From Anaerovibrio sp. (GTDB lineage: Bacteria > Bacillota > Negativicutes > Selenomonadales > Selenomonadaceae), in assembly GCA_028691285.1 (NCBI GenBank), contig JAQUZO010000004.1, forward strand, positions 6,357-44,903: DNA of 38,547 nt. The letters are read 5' to 3'. Below are positions 18,418 to 27,241 of this stretch, in pieces. The notes below the pieces were generated by a model. That model did not search any database. It saw only the letters and a list, made by a program, of their open reading frames with translations, and was not told where the DNA came from. A program made the translations under genes and the position numbers. Within the stretch, counting starts at the first letter, position 1; every line of letters starts with the position of its first letter.

Positions 18418-18468
18418 CAACAAAGAGCTCTTAACTAAATAACCAGAGAAAAGCGGAGGTAGAAGATT

Positions 18469-19176
18469 ATGAAACCAGCAAAAAAAGCAAATGAAATGAC
18501 CATCAGAGAATTGGCAGCCTACATTGATTTTTCCGTGCTGAAGCCAGAGTTTACAGAGGCAGAAATCATTAAACTGACCAAGGAGGGCGTAGAACTCGGC
18601 TGTGCAACAATTTGTATCAATCCAGGCTATATAGAGCTGTGCCAGGAATATACCAAGGGAACACAGACTATGCTCTGCCCGGTAACAGATTTTCCTTTCG
18701 GTACAAGCTCTACCGAATCCAAGGTTATGCAGATCAAAACTGCGGCCCAATATGATTCAGTCAAGGAAATTGATATAGTTGCTAATTTCGGCTGGATCAG
18801 GAGCGGTGAATATGACCGTGTAACGGCTGAATTGAAGGCCTGTGCGGCGGCTGCGCATGAATACGGCAGAGAATTGAAGGCGATTATCGAAACGGATGCC
18901 CTGAATGAGGAGCAGATTCGGAAGGCGTGCCATTGCTGCCTGGAAGCCGGGGTGGATTTTGCAAAAACCAGTACGGGCTTTTTGACAGGACATGACTGCT
19001 GCGGCGGAACACCAGAGGTAGTCCGGATCATGATGGAGGAGATTCAGGGGAAATGCAGGATCAAGGGCAGCGGCTGCATTAGGACGCAGGAGCATTTCTT
19101 TAAGCTGATTGACATGGGGATTGACAGAATGGGTATAGGCTATAGATCTGTACCGACAGTTTTGGGATTAAAATAA
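18469..19176 (+). CDS. deoC: Deoxyribose-phosphate aldolase
   Basis: 235 aa, a typical TIM-barrel size, with GGAGG 9-10 bases before the ATG. The catalytic set is complete: Asp102 in EIDIVANFG, the Schiff-base Lys166 in FAKTSTGF, and Lys199 in IKGSGCIRT. It cleaves 2-deoxyribose-5-phosphate into glyceraldehyde-3-phosphate and acetaldehyde in deoxynucleoside breakdown. It stands alone between two terminators, not with deoB, pdp or cdd. It is somewhat divergent (WIRSGEYD rather than LKSGD, KGSGCIRT rather than KASGGIRT, and a Cys-rich stretch at 155-180), so a related aldolase substrate is possible. Confidence 0.88.
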   Translation: MKPAKKANEMTIRELAAYIDFSVLKPEFTEAEIIKLTKEGVELGCATICINPGYIELCQEYTKGTQTMLCPVTDFPFGTSSTESKVMQIKTAAQYDSVKEIDIVANFGWIRSGEYDRVTAELKACAAAAHEYGRELKAIIETDALNEEQIRKACHCCLEAGVDFAKTSTGFLTGHDCCGGTPEVVRIMMEEIQGKCRIKGSGCIRTQEHFFKLIDMGIDRMGIGYRSVPTVLGLK

Positions 19177-19193
19177 AAATTCAGCAATACAAA

Positions 19194-19234
19194 AAAAGCC
19201 TTCAGCATATCCTCTCCTTTGCTGAAGGCTTTTC
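19194..19234 (+). terminator. deoC terminator
   Basis: AAAAGCCTTCAGCA (19194-19207) pairs perfectly with TGCTGAAGGCTTTT (19220-19233). Confidence 0.85.
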
Positions 19235-19320
19235 CTGACTCAGGGTCTGTGACATCAGGAAGTCAGGAATATTCCATCCTTCTTTTGGGAAGGGTAGTAG
19301 AAAAAAGTGTTTTTTTAGAG

Positions 19321-19326
19321 TATAAT
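19321..19326 (+). promoter_or_regulatory. -10 element before the YitT-family gene
   Basis: A consensus TATAAT 40 bases upstream of the start codon, but no good -35. The gap after the deoC terminator also has an 8-bp inverted repeat TCCTGACT/AGTCAGGA (about 19233-19268). Confidence 0.35.
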
Positions 19327-19365
19327 TTGGGAAGATGATGTGATGAACTAGGGGAGGAAAAAGCA

Positions 19366-20286
19366 ATGTTTCGCAGGAAAACTCTTCAGCATGAGCTGCT
19401 GCATTACGGAGGCATCACTATTGGCTGCCTGATTGCCAGCTGTTCCATCAATCTGTTTTTGGTTCCCTCACATTTACTGACAGGAGGAGCCACCGGCATA
19501 GCGATCATTTTCTACTATCTGGCGGCTATGCCAATCGGTATCCAGACCCTGGTGTATAATGTTCCGCTGCTGTTGGCAGCCTGGAAATTGATGGGGCGCA
19601 GCTATACGCTGGACATTATTGTTGGGACGACCATATTTTCTGTATGCTTGGATATGACAGGCTTTTTAAATGCCTATGCACCTGTTGATGATGTGATGCT
19701 GGCGGCTATATTTGGCGGCGTATTTAATGGCATCGGCTATGGCATTGTCTTTCGCAGGGATGGCAGTACAGGCGGTTTCGATATTGTCGGGGCGATAGTA
19801 AAAAAGTATTATTCCCTGCACATGGGCGGTGTCATTTTTGGCTTCAACTGCCTAATCATGCTGATTGCGGCCTTTCTATTCGGTGTAAAGCCTGCTATGT
19901 TCACCCTGATCAGCATGTTCATCAATGCTATGGTCACGGACAAGGTGATTGCGGGCTTCAATAGCCGCAAAGCTGTGCTGATTGTTTCTGACAAGGCTGA
20001 GGCGATAGCAGATGGCATCCTGATGGAAATAGGAAGAGGTGTGACCTTTCTGCATGGGCAGGGGGCCTTTACTCATAATGAACGAAATGTGGTTTTTGTG
20101 GCAGTTACCCTGTTTCAGGTAGGAAAAATCAAAATGATTGCCAATGAAATTGATGCCAACGCATTCATGATTATTATGTCAGCCAATGAGGTAATGGGAC
20201 GAGGCTTCACCAAGCCGGGTGCACCGCTGCCCCTGAGTGATGGCGGCGGCAGCAAAGCCATGCACTGCTGTGATGAGAGGCAGTGA
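19366..20286 (+). CDS. YitT/YebR-family membrane protein (DUF161 + DUF2179)
   Basis: 306 aa with GGGGAGG upstream of the ATG. The N-terminal two thirds form about five or six membrane segments with the family motifs NLFLVPSHLLTGGATGIAIIFYY and RRDGSTGGFDIVGAIV. The C-terminal soluble part (about 200-285) is a DUF2179 domain with the signature GRGVTFLHGQGAFTHNERNVVF. The biochemical role of this common Firmicutes family is unsettled, with transport only a suggestion. The C-terminal tail after about residue 285 (GAPLPLSDGGGSKAMHCC) looks unconserved. The PHP gene starts 57 bases later and is probably co-transcribed. Confidence 0.83.
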   Translation: MFRRKTLQHELLHYGGITIGCLIASCSINLFLVPSHLLTGGATGIAIIFYYLAAMPIGIQTLVYNVPLLLAAWKLMGRSYTLDIIVGTTIFSVCLDMTGFLNAYAPVDDVMLAAIFGGVFNGIGYGIVFRRDGSTGGFDIVGAIVKKYYSLHMGGVIFGFNCLIMLIAAFLFGVKPAMFTLISMFINAMVTDKVIAGFNSRKAVLIVSDKAEAIADGILMEIGRGVTFLHGQGAFTHNERNVVFVAVTLFQVGKIKMIANEIDANAFMIIMSANEVMGRGFTKPGAPLPLSDGGGSKAMHCCDERQ

Positions 20287-20343
20287 ATTTAGTGGGACAG
20301 GCCAGGGAGGCCTGTTGGTATGCAGATAAGGAAGTGTCTTTTT

Positions 20344-21195
20344 ATGATAGATTTACATGTACATTCAACGGTTTCCGATGGTACCTATACACCGGCAGGG
20401 CTGGCAGAGCTGGCTGAAAAAAATGGTGTGGAGGCTTTTGCCCTGACTGACCATGAATCAATTGCCGGGAACGCCGAAGCCGCCGCGGCAGCGAAAGAAT
20501 TGGGCATTGGTTTTATTAATGGCATGGAAATGACCATGACCTACCAGGGACATAAGATCCATGTGGTATGCCTGGGCTTCGATCCGGCCCATGAGGGCTT
20601 TCAGAGACTGTACAAGCGTCTCAGGTACATCAAGGAGGATTCTATGGCGGATGTAGTGGAGATTATCCGCCGGAAGGGAATACCGATAGAATTTTCAACG
20701 GTAAAACAATATGCCGGGGGTCAGCTTGATCGTTATGCCATTATGCGTGCCCTGGTCGCTATGGATGAATTTGGCAATATTCAGGAGATTTGGGATAATT
20801 ACCTCAATCCTGCGGTCAAGGAGGCAGGAGTCGCCTGGGATATTCCTGCAGAAGAGGCATTGCCTGTGATTTGTGAAGCAGGCGGAGTCACCTCCCTGGC
20901 TCATTTTCACAAGCGGATTGGCCTGATGGGACAAAATAGAGCAGAGCAGGAGGAGTCTATCAAGGAACTTGCAGGCTTTGGTCTTTGCGGCATGGAGGCC
21001 TGTTACCCGAATTATACTGCTGAGGATGAGGCCTTTGCCAAAGCAATGATTGAAAAATATAAGCTGCTGCCTACCGGAGGGACAGATTTTCATGGCGAAA
21101 ACCGTCCGGGGGTTATGCTGGGTACAGGCATCAATAATAATATCAGCGCACCTATGGAATTTTTAGATAATATCCGCAGGAGCTGTCATTCCTGA
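20344..21195 (+). CDS. PHP-domain phosphoesterase (TrpH/RNase AM-like)
   Basis: 283 aa from the ATG at 20344, which has AAGGAAG 9 bases upstream; the ATG at 20320 lies before the ribosome site. PHP metal ligands are visible: DLHVHSTVSDG at 3-13, the LTDHES motif at about 35-39, a Gly-Met-Glu (NGMEMTM), SLAHF and the C-terminal GTDFHG. These match the PHP family that includes E. coli YciV/RNase AM and 3',5'-nucleoside bisphosphate phosphatases, cytoplasmic trinuclear-metal enzymes. The exact substrate cannot be read from the sequence. It follows the YitT-family gene and precedes a 298-base gap. Confidence 0.85.
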   Translation: MIDLHVHSTVSDGTYTPAGLAELAEKNGVEAFALTDHESIAGNAEAAAAAKELGIGFINGMEMTMTYQGHKIHVVCLGFDPAHEGFQRLYKRLRYIKEDSMADVVEIIRRKGIPIEFSTVKQYAGGQLDRYAIMRALVAMDEFGNIQEIWDNYLNPAVKEAGVAWDIPAEEALPVICEAGGVTSLAHFHKRIGLMGQNRAEQEESIKELAGFGLCGMEACYPNYTAEDEAFAKAMIEKYKLLPTGGTDFHGENRPGVMLGTGINNNISAPMEFLDNIRRSCHS

Positions 21196-21493
21196 GAGAT
21201 GCTTTACTGCTTACGGTATAGTCTTTGATATACATATCCCATAGTCTCAGAAAAAGCCTTGTTAAGCGCCGATACTCAATGAAAGCTGGCGCAGCCATGC
21301 GTGAATTCAGTGTTCGCTGTGTTTAATGCAGAGCGGCAGCATTTTTGGGGAAGCTTATGGGTACTGGTGCGCTGAAATAACAGGTCAAACTTTTAGAGGC
21401 TGTATATTCTTGTTTATGGCAGGCTGTTTCCGGCCATACAAGAGAATATTGCTATATAATTTGTAGATAAAGGTGTAAAAAGGAGGTTTTTTT
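21196..21493. other. 298-base gap before rubredoxin with several inverted repeats
   Basis: No coding sequence is convincing. GCGCC (21266-21270) can pair with GGCGC (21288-21292). TATTCTTGT and ATGGC (21404-21420) can pair with GCCAT and ACAAGAGAATA (about 21433-21448). A TATAAT lies at 21455-21460, 34 bases before the rubredoxin start. The hairpin just upstream of this -10 may be an operator or a leader structure. I recognise no known riboswitch. Confidence 0.35.
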
Positions 21494-21652
21494 ATGAAGA
21501 CTTATGTTTGTCAGGTTTGCGGCTGGACTTATGATGAAGCTGCCGGCGATCCGGACCATGGCATTGCGCCGGGCACTGCTTTTGAGGATTTGCCTGAGGA
21601 TTTTACCTGCCCGTTGTGCGGTGTAGGTAAGGATCAGTTTACTGAGGAGTAA
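21494..21652 (+). CDS. Rubredoxin
   Basis: 52 aa with AGGAGG 7 bases before the ATG. It has the full rubredoxin pattern: CQVCGW near residue 6, the acidic [12 protein letters not shown] and [14 protein letters not shown] segments, and CPLCG near residue 39, giving two CxxC pairs that bind one iron. It is a small cytoplasmic electron carrier, in anaerobes usually feeding superoxide reductase, rubrerythrin or oxygen-reducing flavoproteins. No such partner lies next to it, so the acceptor is unknown. It appears monocistronic, with its own -10 element and a strong terminator. Confidence 0.95.
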   Translation: MKTYVCQVCGWTYDEAAGDPDHGIAPGTAFEDLPEDFTCPLCGVGKDQFTEE

Positions 21653-21665
21653 AAGCAGACAAAAG

Positions 21666-21717
21666 TCTGCCCTCTGTGGTGCTGTGTTTGGCAGCATGGA
21701 CAGAGGGCAGATTTTTT
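21666..21717. terminator. Terminator after rubredoxin, facing the RND pump
   Basis: TCTGCCCTCTGT (21666-21677) pairs perfectly with ACAGAGGGCAGA (21700-21711), then six T. It lies between converging genes and may also slow minus-strand transcripts. Confidence 0.85.
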
Positions 21718-21734
21718 ATGGCATATTTGCAGTT

Positions 21735-24700
21735 TTATTTGATTTTATACATTACGGCATACATCACAGGGAGCACCAGGAGTGTGAGCACGGTCGCTAC
21801 CAGCAGTCCGCTGGCGATAGCAACTGCCATCGGGCCCCAAAAGGAGCTGCTCATCAGGGGCAGCATACCGAGAATGGCTGCTGCTGCCGTCAGCATAATC
21901 GGACGGAAACGCAGGACAGCAGAATCAATGATCGCATCAAGCGGCGTCTCACCAGCCTCAATATGCTTCTGTATCTGGTCAATGAGGATGACGGAATTGC
22001 GGATAATCATACCGTTGAGGGCAAGGACGCCCAAAATTGCCACAAAGCCCATTGCCTGGTTCAGCAGGAGCATGCCGAATACCACGCCGATGATGCCCAA
22101 GGGGGCCGTGAGCAGGGTAAGCAGCATATCCTTGCCGCTTCTCAGCTGGAACATCAGCAGGGTCATGATGATGAAAAGCATTGCCGGAATCGGTACCAGT
22201 AGATACTGCATGGAATCGTTGCTGTCTGCCAATGCGCCGTCTGCTTTGATGCTATAGCCAAAGGGCAGGCTGTTCCGCAGCTCACCGAGGTCGTCAAAGG
22301 CCTTCTGTGTAGCGTCATTGGCGGTGCCGTCTTTGATATTTGCCTGTACCATGATAGTCGGCAGCATATTGTTTCTTTTTATCATGCCGTCGTCTGCCCG
22401 GAAGGAAATTCTGGCAAGCTGCTCCAGCGGCACATAACCGCCGGCAGAGTATACAGGCAGGGTTTTTATCTGAGACAAATCACTGCGGTCTGCATCATTC
22501 AGGCGCAGCTGGATATCAATGGTGCGGTCACCGGCATAAAGCTGAGCAGCTGAGGCTCCGGAAATTTCCGTATAGACAGTCTGAGCTACCGCCTGAGGAG
22601 AAAGCCCCAGGGAGCGCAGCTTTGCCTGATCAAATTCCAGATAAAGGAATTTGGCCTTTTCTGACCAGTCCAGATTGATATCCGTGTTGTTCGGGTCAGC
22701 AGCCAGGATATCGGCTGCCTGAGCGGCTATTTCCCGCACCTTGTCCTCACTGTAGCCGGACACTGCAAGCATTACAGGGTAAGGCGCAGGCGGGCCGGTC
22801 TGGATGACGGAGGCCTTGGTGCGCACATCAGGGAATTCATCTGCTAAATGGGCGGTGAGCTTTGCCTGCAGCTCATCCCGTTTTTGAGGGTCCTTGGCTA
22901 CAATGACAAACTGGGAAAGATTGTCTGCCGGGAGCTTGGGGTCAATGGTCAGGACGAAGCGGGGAGCGCCCTCACCCACATAGTAGGTATAGTTTGCGAT
23001 TTCGGCAGCATTTTCATCCAGGAAGGCAGCAAAGCGGCCGGCAGCCTCTGCGGACGCCTTGAGGGAGGCACCTTCCGGCAGCTGCAGATCAATGATTATC
23101 TCCGGTCTTACAGAAGGCGGAAAAAATTCCTGGCGGATAAGGCTGCTCATGCTTACCGCAAGGACAAACAATGCTGCCGTTGCGGCCAGGACGGATTTCC
23201 TGTGAGCAAGGAACCAGCAGAGCAGGCGGCGAAAAACGAGATAGAACCTGCTTTGATAAGGGTCGTCCTGGGCAGCCTTGTTTGCTGCCGGTTTGATGAG
23301 ATAGAAGCCAAAGAGGGGAGCCACCATCACGGAAACAATCCAGGAAATTACCAGTGCCATGCCGATGACAGGAAAGAGGGCACTGCAGAATTCGGCGGCC
23401 ATGCCCTTGGAAAAGCTGACAGGGATGAAGCCTGCACAGGTTATCAGTGTGCCGGTAAGCATCGGCTTGGCTGTAGCCTTGAAGGCGTAGCAGGCAGCAT
23501 CAAAGCGGCTGTGTCCCCGTTCCAGCTGTACACTCATCTGTTCAACGGCAATGATGGCATCATCTACCAGCAGTCCCAGGGAAATAATCAGTGCGCCCAG
23601 AGAAACCTTGTGGAGGTCGATGCCGAAAACATACATGCCGCAGAAAACTCCTGCCAATACCAGGGGAATACAGCCTGCAACCACCATGCCTGTGCGCAGG
23701 CCCAGGCTGAGAAAGCTGACGGCTAGTACAATGATGACAGCCTCTCGCAGTGTGCTGACAAAGTCATTGATCGATTCGGTCACCACAGCGGGCTGGTCGG
23801 AAACCTGATGTATTTCCAGCCCGGCAGCCATTTCTGTCTGAATGCCTGCCATCTGTTTTTTCAGCTCATCGCCCAGCGTGATGATATTGCCGCCGTTCTC
23901 CATGGAAACAGCAATGCCGATGGCAGGCTCGCCGTTGAAATACATGGCTGTATCGGACGGGTCGGCATAACGCCGTTCTACTTTGGCGATGTCGCCCAGA
24001 TAAAAGGTTTTGCCGCCGGCATTTACAGGGGTGTTTTTGACTGCCTCGACATCATCGAAGGTACCGCTGTAGCGCAGATACACATTGTCGCTGCTGGTTT
24101 CAATCATGCCTGAGGGGGTCATTTCGTTTTGTGTTTTTAGGGCATCGGCAAGTGCGGCGGGGCTGATGCCAAGCTCTGCCAGCCGGGCACCTGCAATTTC
24201 CACATAGACCTTTTCCTTTTGTACGCCTAAAAGCTCAACCTTCTGCACCTTGTCTATGACTGCCAGCTGACGGCGGATTTTTTCCGCCTGCTGGCGAAGC
24301 TCCTCCATGGAGAAGCCGTCGCCGGTCAGAGCATAGATGGAACCGAAGACATCATCGAAGCGGTCATTATAATATGGACCATAAACGCCGGAGGGCAGTT
24401 CGCTCTCCAAATCCCTGCCGAAGCTGCGGACATCACGCCAGGTGTCCCGTATTTTGGCGCGGTCCACATCATCCCGCAACGTCACATAGACCACGGCAGT
24501 GCCGGTGCGGGTGGTGCTGGTTATTTCCTTGACGCCGGGAATATCCCGGAATTTGGATTCCATTTTGTCCGTGACCTGCAGCTCCATCTGCTGGGCAGAG
24601 GCACCGGGCCAGGCGGCGGTCACCACCATCTGGTTGATGGTAAAGTTCGGATCCTCCATGCGTCCCAGCTTAAAGTAAAAGAAGATACCGCCGATAGCGG

Positions 24701-24764
24701 TTATGATGATAAAGTACCAGATCAGAGCCCGGTTTTTCAGGGAAATCTCGCTTAAATTCCTCAT
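21735..24764 (-). CDS. RND-family efflux transporter, inner-membrane pump
   Basis: 1009 aa, normal for the AcrB/HAE1 superfamily. It has an N-terminal membrane helix, two large periplasmic loops and two groups of membrane segments. Transmembrane helix 4 carries LGLLVDDAIIAVEQM with the Asp pair used for proton relay in AcrB. The repeat partner LNGMIIRNSVILIDQIQ is in the second half, and the segment GRMEDPNFTINQMVV near the N-terminus is typical. It should export drugs, detergents or metabolites using the proton gradient, with the lipoprotein adaptor encoded just upstream (4-base ATGA overlap). No outer-membrane channel gene is in the window, so a TolC-type partner must be elsewhere. The presence of an RND pump implies a diderm cell. 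Confidence 0.93.
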   Translation of the reverse strand: MRNLSEISLKNRALIWYFIIITAIGGIFFYFKLGRMEDPNFTINQMVVTAAWPGASAQQMELQVTDKMESKFRDIPGVKEITSTTRTGTAVVYVTLRDDVDRAKIRDTWRDVRSFGRDLESELPSGVYGPYYNDRFDDVFGSIYALTGDGFSMEELRQQAEKIRRQLAVIDKVQKVELLGVQKEKVYVEIAGARLAELGISPAALADALKTQNEMTPSGMIETSSDNVYLRYSGTFDDVEAVKNTPVNAGGKTFYLGDIAKVERRYADPSDTAMYFNGEPAIGIAVSMENGGNIITLGDELKKQMAGIQTEMAAGLEIHQVSDQPAVVTESINDFVSTLREAVIIVLAVSFLSLGLRTGMVVAGCIPLVLAGVFCGMYVFGIDLHKVSLGALIISLGLLVDDAIIAVEQMSVQLERGHSRFDAACYAFKATAKPMLTGTLITCAGFIPVSFSKGMAAEFCSALFPVIGMALVISWIVSVMVAPLFGFYLIKPAANKAAQDDPYQSRFYLVFRRLLCWFLAHRKSVLAATAALFVLAVSMSSLIRQEFFPPSVRPEIIIDLQLPEGASLKASAEAAGRFAAFLDENAAEIANYTYYVGEGAPRFVLTIDPKLPADNLSQFVIVAKDPQKRDELQAKLTAHLADEFPDVRTKASVIQTGPPAPYPVMLAVSGYSEDKVREIAAQAADILAADPNNTDINLDWSEKAKFLYLEFDQAKLRSLGLSPQAVAQTVYTEISGASAAQLYAGDRTIDIQLRLNDADRSDLSQIKTLPVYSAGGYVPLEQLARISFRADDGMIKRNNMLPTIMVQANIKDGTANDATQKAFDDLGELRNSLPFGYSIKADGALADSNDSMQYLLVPIPAMLFIIMTLLMFQLRSGKDMLLTLLTAPLGIIGVVFGMLLLNQAMGFVAILGVLALNGMIIRNSVILIDQIQKHIEAGETPLDAIIDSAVLRFRPIMLTAAAAILGMLPLMSSSFWGPMAVAIASGLLVATVLTLLVLPVMYAVMYKIK

Positions 24765-25858
24765 TCTTCAGCCTCCGCCAAACGCACCAGGATACCCTCG
24801 CGCAGCTTGTGGACACCGGCAGTCACTACAATATCGCCGGTTTTCAGCCCGGTAACCTTGAGCTTGTCTCTGCTGAAGTCCTCTACCTGAACCGGCTTGA
24901 GGGAGAGTGTCATATCCTCAGGATTTACCAGCCATACATTGGGCGTATCGCCGGTCTGATATACAGCAGCGAGAGGCAGCAGGGCAAAGGCTTCCTGCTG
25001 ACCATCTGCCGTATCTGTGCTGCCGATGCCGGCAGAGGCAGTCATGCCGAGGTGCAGTCCGCTGGGCGGCTGGGGTAGGGAAATGCGGATGCGGTAGGTT
25101 CTTGCTGTGCTGTCAGCCATGGGAGAGATTTCACGGATGGTTCCCTCTGTACGCTGGCTGTTCAGCGACCAAAAAGCAACAGGCACCTTCTGTCCGACAG
25201 AGACAGAGCTGATGCGGCTTTCCGGCAGATTGACCTCCACCTCCAGCTCCTGCGACTGGACTAAAGTCAGAACGGTCTGTCCGGCGCCTACCACCTGTCC
25301 TGCTTCGGCGCTGACTGCAGCGATTACACCGTCAGAGGCGGCGATGAGGGAAGCATAGCCCAGGGCATTGTGTCCCTGAGCTGCACCGGCAGCGGCCTGA
25401 TTGTAGGCTGCTAAAGCTGCGTCATAGGCAGTCTGGTACTGCTCCAGTACGCTGGCAGGAACGGCATCCTGAGCATAAAGGATGCTGTAGCGGTTCAGAT
25501 TGGAACGGCTCAGCTCCAGCTGCGCCTTGGCGGCAGCTGCCTGGGCCGAGCCCTGGTTTGCCTGCTGCAGGACATCCCGATTGTCAATGGACATGAGGAC
25601 ATCACCGGCCTGCACCCTGTCTCCGGGCTGGACATACCGCTGGAGGATCCTGCCGCCTACCTGGAAGGACATATTGGTTTCATAACGGCCCTTGACAACG
25701 CCGGGATAATTTCCTTCGCTGTCTGCCCCCCCAAGGGCAATGGTCTGTGTCTTGACCAGCAGCGCCTTTGCTGTGTCCTGGCTTTTCTCTGTGCCGCAGC
25801 CGGTCAGTGACATTATCAGCAATACACAGAAAAACAATGCGGCTATACTTTTTTTCAT
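24761..25858 (-). CDS. RND efflux periplasmic adaptor (membrane fusion) lipoprotein
   Basis: 365 aa. The signal peptide ends in a lipobox LTGC with Cys21 as lipidation site, so the protein is tethered in the periplasm. Next come a biotinyl-lipoyl-like half (RILQRYVQPGDRVQAGDVLMSID), an Ala/Gln-rich alpha-helical hairpin (about 95-165), the second lipoyl half (SLIAASDGVIAAVSAEAGQVVGAGQTVLTL) and beta-barrel and membrane-proximal domains ending in KLREGILVRL. The GGGAG ribosome site and the stop/start overlap with the pump gene show a two-gene efflux operon. It connects the pump to an outer-membrane channel that is not encoded here. No adjacent regulator gene is apparent. Confidence 0.92.
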   Translation of the reverse strand: MKKSIAALFFCVLLIMSLTGCGTEKSQDTAKALLVKTQTIALGGADSEGNYPGVVKGRYETNMSFQVGGRILQRYVQPGDRVQAGDVLMSIDNRDVLQQANQGSAQAAAAKAQLELSRSNLNRYSILYAQDAVPASVLEQYQTAYDAALAAYNQAAAGAAQGHNALGYASLIAASDGVIAAVSAEAGQVVGAGQTVLTLVQSQELEVEVNLPESRISSVSVGQKVPVAFWSLNSQRTEGTIREISPMADSTARTYRIRISLPQPPSGLHLGMTASAGIGSTDTADGQQEAFALLPLAAVYQTGDTPNVWLVNPEDMTLSLKPVQVEDFSRDKLKVTGLKTGDIVVTAGVHKLREGILVRLAEAEE

Positions 25859-25908
25859 ATCAGCAAACTCCCTTTTTTGAAGCGGTTCAATTGAAAAATA
25901 CAGTTAAA

Positions 25909-25937
25909 ATTATAACAAAATATATAGAAATAAACAA
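25909..25937 (-). promoter_or_regulatory. Promoter of the efflux operon
   Basis: On the minus strand, TTGTTT (25937-25932), 17-base spacer, TATAAT (25914-25909). Confidence 0.6.
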
Positions 25938-25980
25938 TGAATACGGAAAGTAAATAAATTTCCCGAAAGTGAAATTTCAC

Positions 25981-26009
25981 TATACAAATTCATTAATATT
26001 TGTTATAAT
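25981..26009 (+). promoter_or_regulatory. mdh promoter
   Basis: TATACA (25981-25986), 17 bases, then the extended -10 TGT-TATAAT ending at 26009. Confidence 0.6.
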
Positions 26010-26071
26010 ATCATTAGTTAAGGAACAGACAGTCAGTGGGCTGCCTGCCAAATAAAAGGAGGAATTCTTAA

Positions 26072-27025
26072 ATGAAAGTAACAGTTGTAGGCGCAGGTAA
26101 TGTAGGAGCAACAGCAGCAAATGTAATTGCCAGCGCAGGTTATGCTAGTGAGGTAGTTCTGCTCGACATCAAAGAGGGTGTATCCGAAGGCAAGGCAATG
26201 GATATGATGCAGACTTCCCAGATTCTGAATTTTGATACCACCATTACCGGTGTTACCAATGACTATTCAGCTACTGCAGGCTCCAAGGTTGTTGTTATCA
26301 CCTCCGGTATTCCTCGTAAGCCAGGCATGAGCCGTGAGGATCTGATCGGCGTAAACGCTGGTATCGTAGGCAGCGTTATTGAGCAGGCTGTAAAGTATTC
26401 CCCGGATGCCATTTTCATCGTAATCTCCAACCCAATGGATGCTATGACTTATTTGGCACTGAAGAATTCCGGACTGCCAAAGAATCATGTAATCGGCATG
26501 GGCGGTATGCTTGACAGCTCCCGTTTCCGTTATTTCCTGTCCCAGGCTCTGAAGAAGAAGGGCATCCCTGCTACTCCTACCGATATTGACGGTATGGTAA
26601 TCGGTGGCCACAGTGACAAGACGATGGTTCCATTGGGCTCCATTGCAACCTACAAGGGTATTCCTGTAGCTCATTTCCTCAGCGAGGAAGAGCTGGAAGA
26701 TGCTATCGCTCAGACCAAGGTTGGCGGTGCTACCTTGACAAAGCTGCTGGGCACTTCCGCTTGGTATGCTCCAGGTGCTGCTGCAGGCGAGCTGGTTAAG
26801 TCCATCATCACTGATGGCAAGAAGCTCATTCCTTGCTGCGTATATCTTGAGGGTGAGTATGGCGAGGATGATCTCTGCATCGGCGTTCCAGTAATCCTGG
26901 GCGAGAATGGTGTTGAGAAGATTGTTGAGCTGAACCTTGAGGGCGTTGAGAAGGAGCGTTTTGCAGAGTCTGTTGTTGCAGCACGCAATACCCAGAATAA
27001 CCTGGGCGATGCTCTGAAGAAGTAA
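26072..27025 (+). CDS. mdh: Malate dehydrogenase (LDH-like type)
   Basis: 317 aa with AGGAGG upstream. The Rossmann motif GAGNVGATAA is at 7-16, with acidic Asp32 for NAD. The active-site loop is GIPRKPGMSRED, with Arg82 at the specificity position where lactate dehydrogenases have Gln, and Arg88 next. SNPMDAMTYL, DSSRFR and the catalytic His in GGHSDKTMVP follow. This marks malate rather than lactate as substrate. It interconverts oxaloacetate and malate, here probably on the reductive branch to fumarate and succinate that ends in the decarboxylase encoded at the window start. It is transcribed alone from a strong promoter to a terminator. Confidence 0.93.
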   Translation: MKVTVVGAGNVGATAANVIASAGYASEVVLLDIKEGVSEGKAMDMMQTSQILNFDTTITGVTNDYSATAGSKVVVITSGIPRKPGMSREDLIGVNAGIVGSVIEQAVKYSPDAIFIVISNPMDAMTYLALKNSGLPKNHVIGMGGMLDSSRFRYFLSQALKKKGIPATPTDIDGMVIGGHSDKTMVPLGSIATYKGIPVAHFLSEEELEDAIAQTKVGGATLTKLLGTSAWYAPGAAAGELVKSIITDGKKLIPCCVYLEGEYGEDDLCIGVPVILGENGVEKIVELNLEGVEKERFAESVVAARNTQNNLGDALKK

Positions 27026-27063
27026 TTCCAAAACTGACTTTTGTTTGAAAAGCTAGCATAATC

Positions 27064-27095
27064 AAGGAGCCTGCAGATTTCTGCAGGCTCCTTTA
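27064..27095 (+). terminator. mdh terminator
   Basis: AAGGAGCCTGCAG (27064-27076) pairs perfectly with CTGCAGGCTCCTT (27081-27093), loop ATTT. Confidence 0.85.
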
Positions 27096-27241
27096 CATTT
27101 TCAGATATTATTTGTCCGGGACTGGCAGTTATTTTTGGCGTAAATAGATAATATGTCTTAAGTTTTTTCAGTGTGGTGACGATATATAGGTACAAGCAGG
27201 TTGAATGTAAGTATTAAGTATTAAGGATTGAGGTGGTCAGC

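Noticed and set aside
21196-21493. Known riboswitch upstream of rubredoxin
   Set aside because: Hairpins exist, but no consensus of cobalamin, TPP, SAM, c-di-GMP or metal riboswitches was recognised.
26072-27025. Lactate dehydrogenase instead of malate dehydrogenase
   Set aside because: The specificity loop has Arg82 (IPRKPGMSR), the malate-type residue; lactate enzymes carry Gln there.
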